Assembly: GCA_011065065.1 (NCBI GenBank)
Contig: JAAKFL010000074.1
Span: 1 to 8,971 of the forward strand
Direction: 5' to 3'
DNA: 8,971 nucleotides
Origin: Chlamydiota bacterium
GTDB lineage: Bacteria; Chlamydiota; Chlamydiia; Chlamydiales; SLFE01
This document shows, in pieces, positions 6,129 to 8,971 of the stretch. Within the stretch, counting starts at the first letter, position 1. Every line of letters starts with the position of its first letter. The position numbers and the translations under genes were made by a program. Under the pieces are notes generated by a model. The model had not been told where the DNA came from, did no database searches, and saw only the letters and a list, made by a program, of their open reading frames with translations.

Positions 6129-7067
6129 ATGCAGATTGAATCATCATTAAAAAAATATATTGTTCCTATGGAGGAAAACGATGAAAAGCGATTTGTTAGG
6201 GGAAAAGATTACAAGTGCGAAGTGGAAGATTATACTGGTCTTGCGACAATTAATGGTAAAACCCGAATGGTTCCCAATACATCATCAAGTCCTTATCCTT
6301 GTGTGGTATATATTCCTTGGAAATGGATTCCATCCTATGAAGTGGAAATTGGGGATCGCGAATTGAGGACAGATAGAAAGTTTCTACAGCCAGGCTTTGA
6401 TTTAGTGACAGATTCTGACAAGTTTCATTACGTGTATTCTGACAAGATGGAAATCCGTCAGATTGATCCTAACATCATTGAAATTTATGAACATGATATA
6501 CGAGGTGATGAGTGCAGGCTTTATGTGGATACATCAGATGAATACTCTGCCGAAGATCGAGTTTTTTACTTTGGATATAAGTTTATTCCCCAAGAAATTT
6601 CAGCCACCGAAGCTCAGGAAAAATGTGATGAATTTATTAAAACAGTTTCCTTACTTGAGTATCGTTGCATTTACAATAAATTTGGCCTTGTGATTGAAGG
6701 TTTCGATGAGGAAGGGAAATACAAAATTTACTTCTCTCGTCCAAAAGAAGAATCGTTTAAAGAAGTTAAAGTTCGCAGTAACCTGAGTTCTCTCCTAGCG
6801 AAACGGGTGCAAAAGGTTCATGAGAAAGCTAAAGCAATTTTAACGGATTCAGATAAAGGAAAGAATAAAAGGTCTAAATTAACTCACAAAAATCCGCCGG
6901 GATATTATGGAGAAAGTTCCGGAAATCCTATTCTCGTCAATTATTTTGCAAAGGGTGAAGAAGGTGATGAGCGTTCTATTGTCGCCCATATAGATGGACT
7001 AGAGGCGAAAACACTTGCACAAACCGATGGGTTCAGACTCCCTTACATGGTGGGGGATTGGGTTTAA
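6129..7067 (+). CDS. Hypothetical protein, 312 residues
   Basis: I do not recognise this protein. The start is well supported by AGGAG 5 nt before the ATG. The product is hydrophilic and rich in Glu, Lys, Asp and Tyr, with no membrane helix and no signal peptide. The first 180 residues look like alternating beta strands with short polar turns (VVYIPWKWIPSYEVEIGD, RVFYFGYKFI). A basic segment follows around 215-255 (LLAKRVQKVHEKAKAIL, then DKGKNKRSK), and the C-terminus ends MVGDWV. It stands alone between the inverted repeat and an F-box gene, with its own likely promoter. A secreted effector is possible from the neighbourhood, but nothing in the protein proves it. Confidence 0.8.
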   Translation: MQIESSLKKYIVPMEENDEKRFVRGKDYKCEVEDYTGLATINGKTRMVPNTSSSPYPCVVYIPWKWIPSYEVEIGDRELRTDRKFLQPGFDLVTDSDKFHYVYSDKMEIRQIDPNIIEIYEHDIRGDECRLYVDTSDEYSAEDRVFYFGYKFIPQEISATEAQEKCDEFIKTVSLLEYRCIYNKFGLVIEGFDEEGKYKIYFSRPKEESFKEVKVRSNLSSLLAKRVQKVHEKAKAILTDSDKGKNKRSKLTHKNPPGYYGESSGNPILVNYFAKGEEGDERSIVAHIDGLEAKTLAQTDGFRLPYMVGDWV

Positions 7068-7090
7068 TAGCCCACTTTCTGTACATTAAC

Positions 7091-7118
7091 CTCGAGAAAA
7101 GATAGACTTTTTTCGGAG
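7091..7118 (+). promoter_or_regulatory. Hairpin overlapping the F-box gene ribosome site
   Basis: CTCGAGAAAAG (7091-7101) can pair with CTTTTTTCGGAG (7107-7118) over a 5-nt loop, giving 11 pairs with one G-T and one bulged G. The right arm includes the GGAG part of the Shine-Dalgarno of the gene at 7126. It could hide the ribosome site or act as a weak terminator for the upstream gene. Confidence 0.3.
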
Positions 7119-7125
7119 AGGATTT

Positions 7126-7920
7126 ATGGACGGCATATGCGGAAATTTATTTGGAGATTATCATGTTCCTCCCGAAATATTCTTGCATGTCGTCCAAAAT
7201 GTGGACTCTTTCACTATCTTCAAGTCTCTTAGTGTATGCAAAGCTTGGAATGCTAACCTCGACAATGACACCCAGTGGCGATGGCAAGTCAATCAGTTGG
7301 GTGTCGATTCAAAAAAAGAGAATGAAACTTGGAAAGAGTGTTTCATAAAGATTCAATGCCAACTCAGGCTGATCTCCTTGGGTTCCCAGAAACATAAAAA
7401 ATTGATCGAAATTCAAGCAAAGATTGACAAGCTCAAATGGTTCGACCGGTTGCTAGAATTTCCCTTATTGAAACTTGTTCTGAAAGAACATTTTCAAAAA
7501 GCTCATGTTTTGGAACTGGGTGATAAATTTGGGGAAAATAAGCATTCGATCCAAATTACTCATGAGATGATGGGAGAGCATTCGGTTGCAAGAGGAGTGG
7601 ATAGATGGGGAAGAGAGTTCTTTAGCGTCAAACTTAGAATAAAGAATGTTCATGATTACATGGTTATTGGTGAAGAGATTGAGGAAGTGATCACCATTTA
7701 TGTGAAATTTGCAAAATCAGAATACGTGTACGTGAATGCTAAGCACCTCAGTTTTTTCCCATCTAGAGGAGGTGTACGAATCATTTCAGATAGTGGATAT
7801 TGGATAATGTTTCTAAAAAACCTTTTGGATCAGGGAACCATGACAGTGCCACCATACCGGCATTTCTTCCAGGGAACGAATCTTGTCATTGTCAGTATTT
7901 ATCGAAGTCAAAGATCATAG
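7126..7920 (+). CDS. F-box domain protein, candidate secreted effector
   Basis: F-box proteins bridge Skp1/cullin ubiquitin ligases to substrates in eukaryotes; bacteria that carry them generally inject them into host cells. Residues 13-57 fit the F-box pattern: HVPPEIFLHVVQNVDSF, then IFKSLSVCKAWNANLDNDTQ, then WRW, with the conserved Pro-Glu-Ile, the VCK.W core and the closing Trp, followed by TWKECF as often seen after F-boxes. The remaining 200 residues match no substrate-binding repeat I know (no LRR, WD40 or ankyrin pattern). No classical signal peptide or membrane helix is seen. The start at 7126 has GGAGAGG immediately upstream. It converges on the minus-strand gene, their ends overlapping by 6 bp. 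Host targeting is inferred from the domain, not seen. Confidence 0.82.
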   Translation: MDGICGNLFGDYHVPPEIFLHVVQNVDSFTIFKSLSVCKAWNANLDNDTQWRWQVNQLGVDSKKENETWKECFIKIQCQLRLISLGSQKHKKLIEIQAKIDKLKWFDRLLEFPLLKLVLKEHFQKAHVLELGDKFGENKHSIQITHEMMGEHSVARGVDRWGREFFSVKLRIKNVHDYMVIGEEIEEVITIYVKFAKSEYVYVNAKHLSFFPSRGGVRIISDSGYWIMFLKNLLDQGTMTVPPYRHFFQGTNLVIVSIYRSQRS

Positions 7921-8631
7921 CGTACTCTTAATCGTGAAAAAAATGATAGTGACGATACATGCGGTTGTGAAGAGAACACAATGGTGCATCCAACTTATCT
8001 CTTTTAAGGAAAGGCTGCTTTCAACCAAAAGGTATGGGATGGGATGATTCTTCCAAAGAACTTGTGAAAAAAATCGATCTTCAAATTCCATCACATCATC
8101 AAGTTGACTGGCAAGTTTTGGGAAATGGGCGTGGAGTGCTAAACCTTGACGAATTTCTGTGATCCAAAACCGAGTAGCTTGATGAACAGTTTGGCTCGTA
8201 GGATGTCGAATGCGACAAATAAAACCTCTTCTTGAATACTCGATTTTTGTGGCCTGAATCCGTTTTTTAATGGATGACTTTTCGTAAAAATATGCTTTAA
8301 TTTTACTCCATGTCAATTCGTTTAATGTTTCTTTGACCGGCAGTCGGGTGAAAAAATAGAGGTTAATTTTATCGATGGCTGCTCGATCAAATTGATTCGA
8401 AGAAACTTCAATATTATCAGGAATTTGAGAAGCAAAATTTTTAACTTCATTAATAATGCGATGATAAATTATCCATTGCCATTCTCTTAGGGGGAGCTTC
8501 AACAGTTTCATTTGAGCGTCAAACGGTAGAGATTCAAATATGGGATTTTTGATTTCGTTGGGTAATCGGCAGAAATAAGAATCGTGATGATAGACGGGAG
8601 TCAGATTGAGATTGGCATCGGATTGAATCAT
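7915..8631 (-). CDS. Hypothetical protein with F-box-like N-terminus and C-terminal membrane helix
   Basis: The product has 238 residues from the ATG at 8631. A GTG four codons further upstream (8643) is an alternative; neither has a clear ribosome site, and a TATAAC at 8655-8660 (minus strand) favours a short leader. Residues about 22-62 (CRLPNEIKNPIFESLPFDAQ, then a leucine-rich LLKLPLREWQWIIYHRI) resemble a degenerate F-box, with LP.EI, IFE.L and a Trp where VCK.W would lie. The middle part is basic and helical. The last 25 residues include one hydrophobic segment (about 217-234, CVLFTTACIVTIIFF), which suggests a tail anchor. It is tail-to-tail with the F-box gene. The F-box call is tentative; the membrane segment is more secure. 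Confidence 0.7.
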   Translation of the reverse strand: MIQSDANLNLTPVYHHDSYFCRLPNEIKNPIFESLPFDAQMKLLKLPLREWQWIIYHRIINEVKNFASQIPDNIEVSSNQFDRAAIDKINLYFFTRLPVKETLNELTWSKIKAYFYEKSSIKKRIQATKIEYSRRGFICRIRHPTSQTVHQATRFWITEIRQGLALHAHFPKLASQLDDVMEFEDRFFSQVLWKNHPIPYLLVESSLSLKEISWMHHCVLFTTACIVTIIFFTIKSTL

Positions 8632-8800
8632 TGGTTTTATCACTTAAAACGCGCGTTATAGCTTTCGACATGGTGTTTGATTTCAATTTTAAAATCAATT
8701 GTTTCCTAAAACGAAACAGCAGGCTGGCCCCGTTTCGTATTTGACCCCATTTTGCCCCGTTTGCCTGGTAAAAGGTCTCCCAATTCTTCCGTAGAGCCAT

Positions 8801-8829
8801 TTGTTTTAATATTTAAAAAATATTATAAT
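8801..8829 (+). promoter_or_regulatory. Predicted promoter of the right-edge gene
   Basis: TTGTTT at 8801-8806 and a consensus TATAAT at 8824-8829 are separated by exactly 17 bp. The predicted start near 8836 gives a leader of about 36 nt. The -10 is nearly symmetric, so weak divergent firing is possible. Confidence 0.55.
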
Positions 8830-8871
8830 AGTAGAAGGGTAATATCTGTATTTTTAATAAGGAGGAAAAAA

Positions 8872-8971
8872 ATGAGTTCTGTGGGAAAAAACTGGAAAAT
8901 AGACGAGATAATCATGAATTATTGGGAAACTGAGGGTAGTAAAGAGAAGAAAAAATTGGAATTAGAGTGTT
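8872..8971 (+). CDS. Hypothetical protein, N-terminal fragment (runs off right edge)
   Basis: ATG at 8872 is preceded by AAGGAGG (8859-8865), 6 nt away, the strongest Shine-Dalgarno in the window, with a good promoter upstream. The frame is open for the 33 codons visible, beginning MSSVGKNWKIDEIIMNYWET, and is then very rich in Lys and Glu. No family can be named from so short a piece. The absence of hydrophobic segments argues against a classical signal peptide. Confidence 0.65.
   Translation, partial: MSSVGKNWKIDEIIMNYWETEGSKEKKKLELEC

Noticed and set aside
8534..8800. Minus-strand frame of 88 codons starting at 8800
   Set aside because: It has no ribosome site, and its second half overlaps the 238-residue gene in another frame. 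The first 44 residues cross the repeat-rich patch and match nothing I know.

Overview
The window looks like chromosomal DNA from a member of the phylum Chlamydiae outside the classical Chlamydiaceae, most likely a symbiont of amoebae or another protist. Two things suggest this. The block tRNA-Gly, rpsB, tsf, pyrH, frr, tRNAs, mcsA-like, mcsB-like is the chlamydial arrangement, including the paired zinc-finger/UVR protein and phosphagen-kinase-like protein. It is also bordered by an F-box gene, a eukaryotic domain found in amoeba-associated chlamydiae but not in Chlamydiaceae as far as I recall. Species and genus cannot be read from the sequence.

Layout. Positions 1-701 hold the 5' part of an unknown minus-strand gene that continues past the left edge. 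Positions 702-884 are a divergent promoter region. Positions 885-4257 are a conserved translation block: tRNA-Gly(UCC), ribosomal protein S2, elongation factor Ts, UMP kinase, ribosome recycling factor, then tRNA-Glu(UUC) and tRNA-Lys(UUU). Positions 4279-5927 form a separate two-gene operon with its own strong promoter, encoding a McsA-like protein and a McsB-like protein whose kinase active-site residues are largely replaced.

Right of 5928 the character changes. A 35-bp imperfect inverted repeat built from ATCCT-containing units is followed by accessory genes: a 312-residue orphan, an F-box protein, a tail-to-tail minus-strand gene with a degenerate F-box-like N-terminus and a C-terminal membrane helix, and the start of another plus-strand gene at the right edge.

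How they fit together. The left block supplies protein synthesis functions and the UMP-to-UDP step. The mcsA/mcsB pair would belong to protein quality control, but probably as a binding or scaffold module rather than an active arginine kinase. The F-box genes are candidates for secreted effectors that engage the host ubiquitin system. The most notable observations are the apparently inactivated McsB, the F-box pair, the long inverted repeat at the conserved/accessory boundary, and the duplicated Shine-Dalgarno with a micro-ORF ahead of rpsB.
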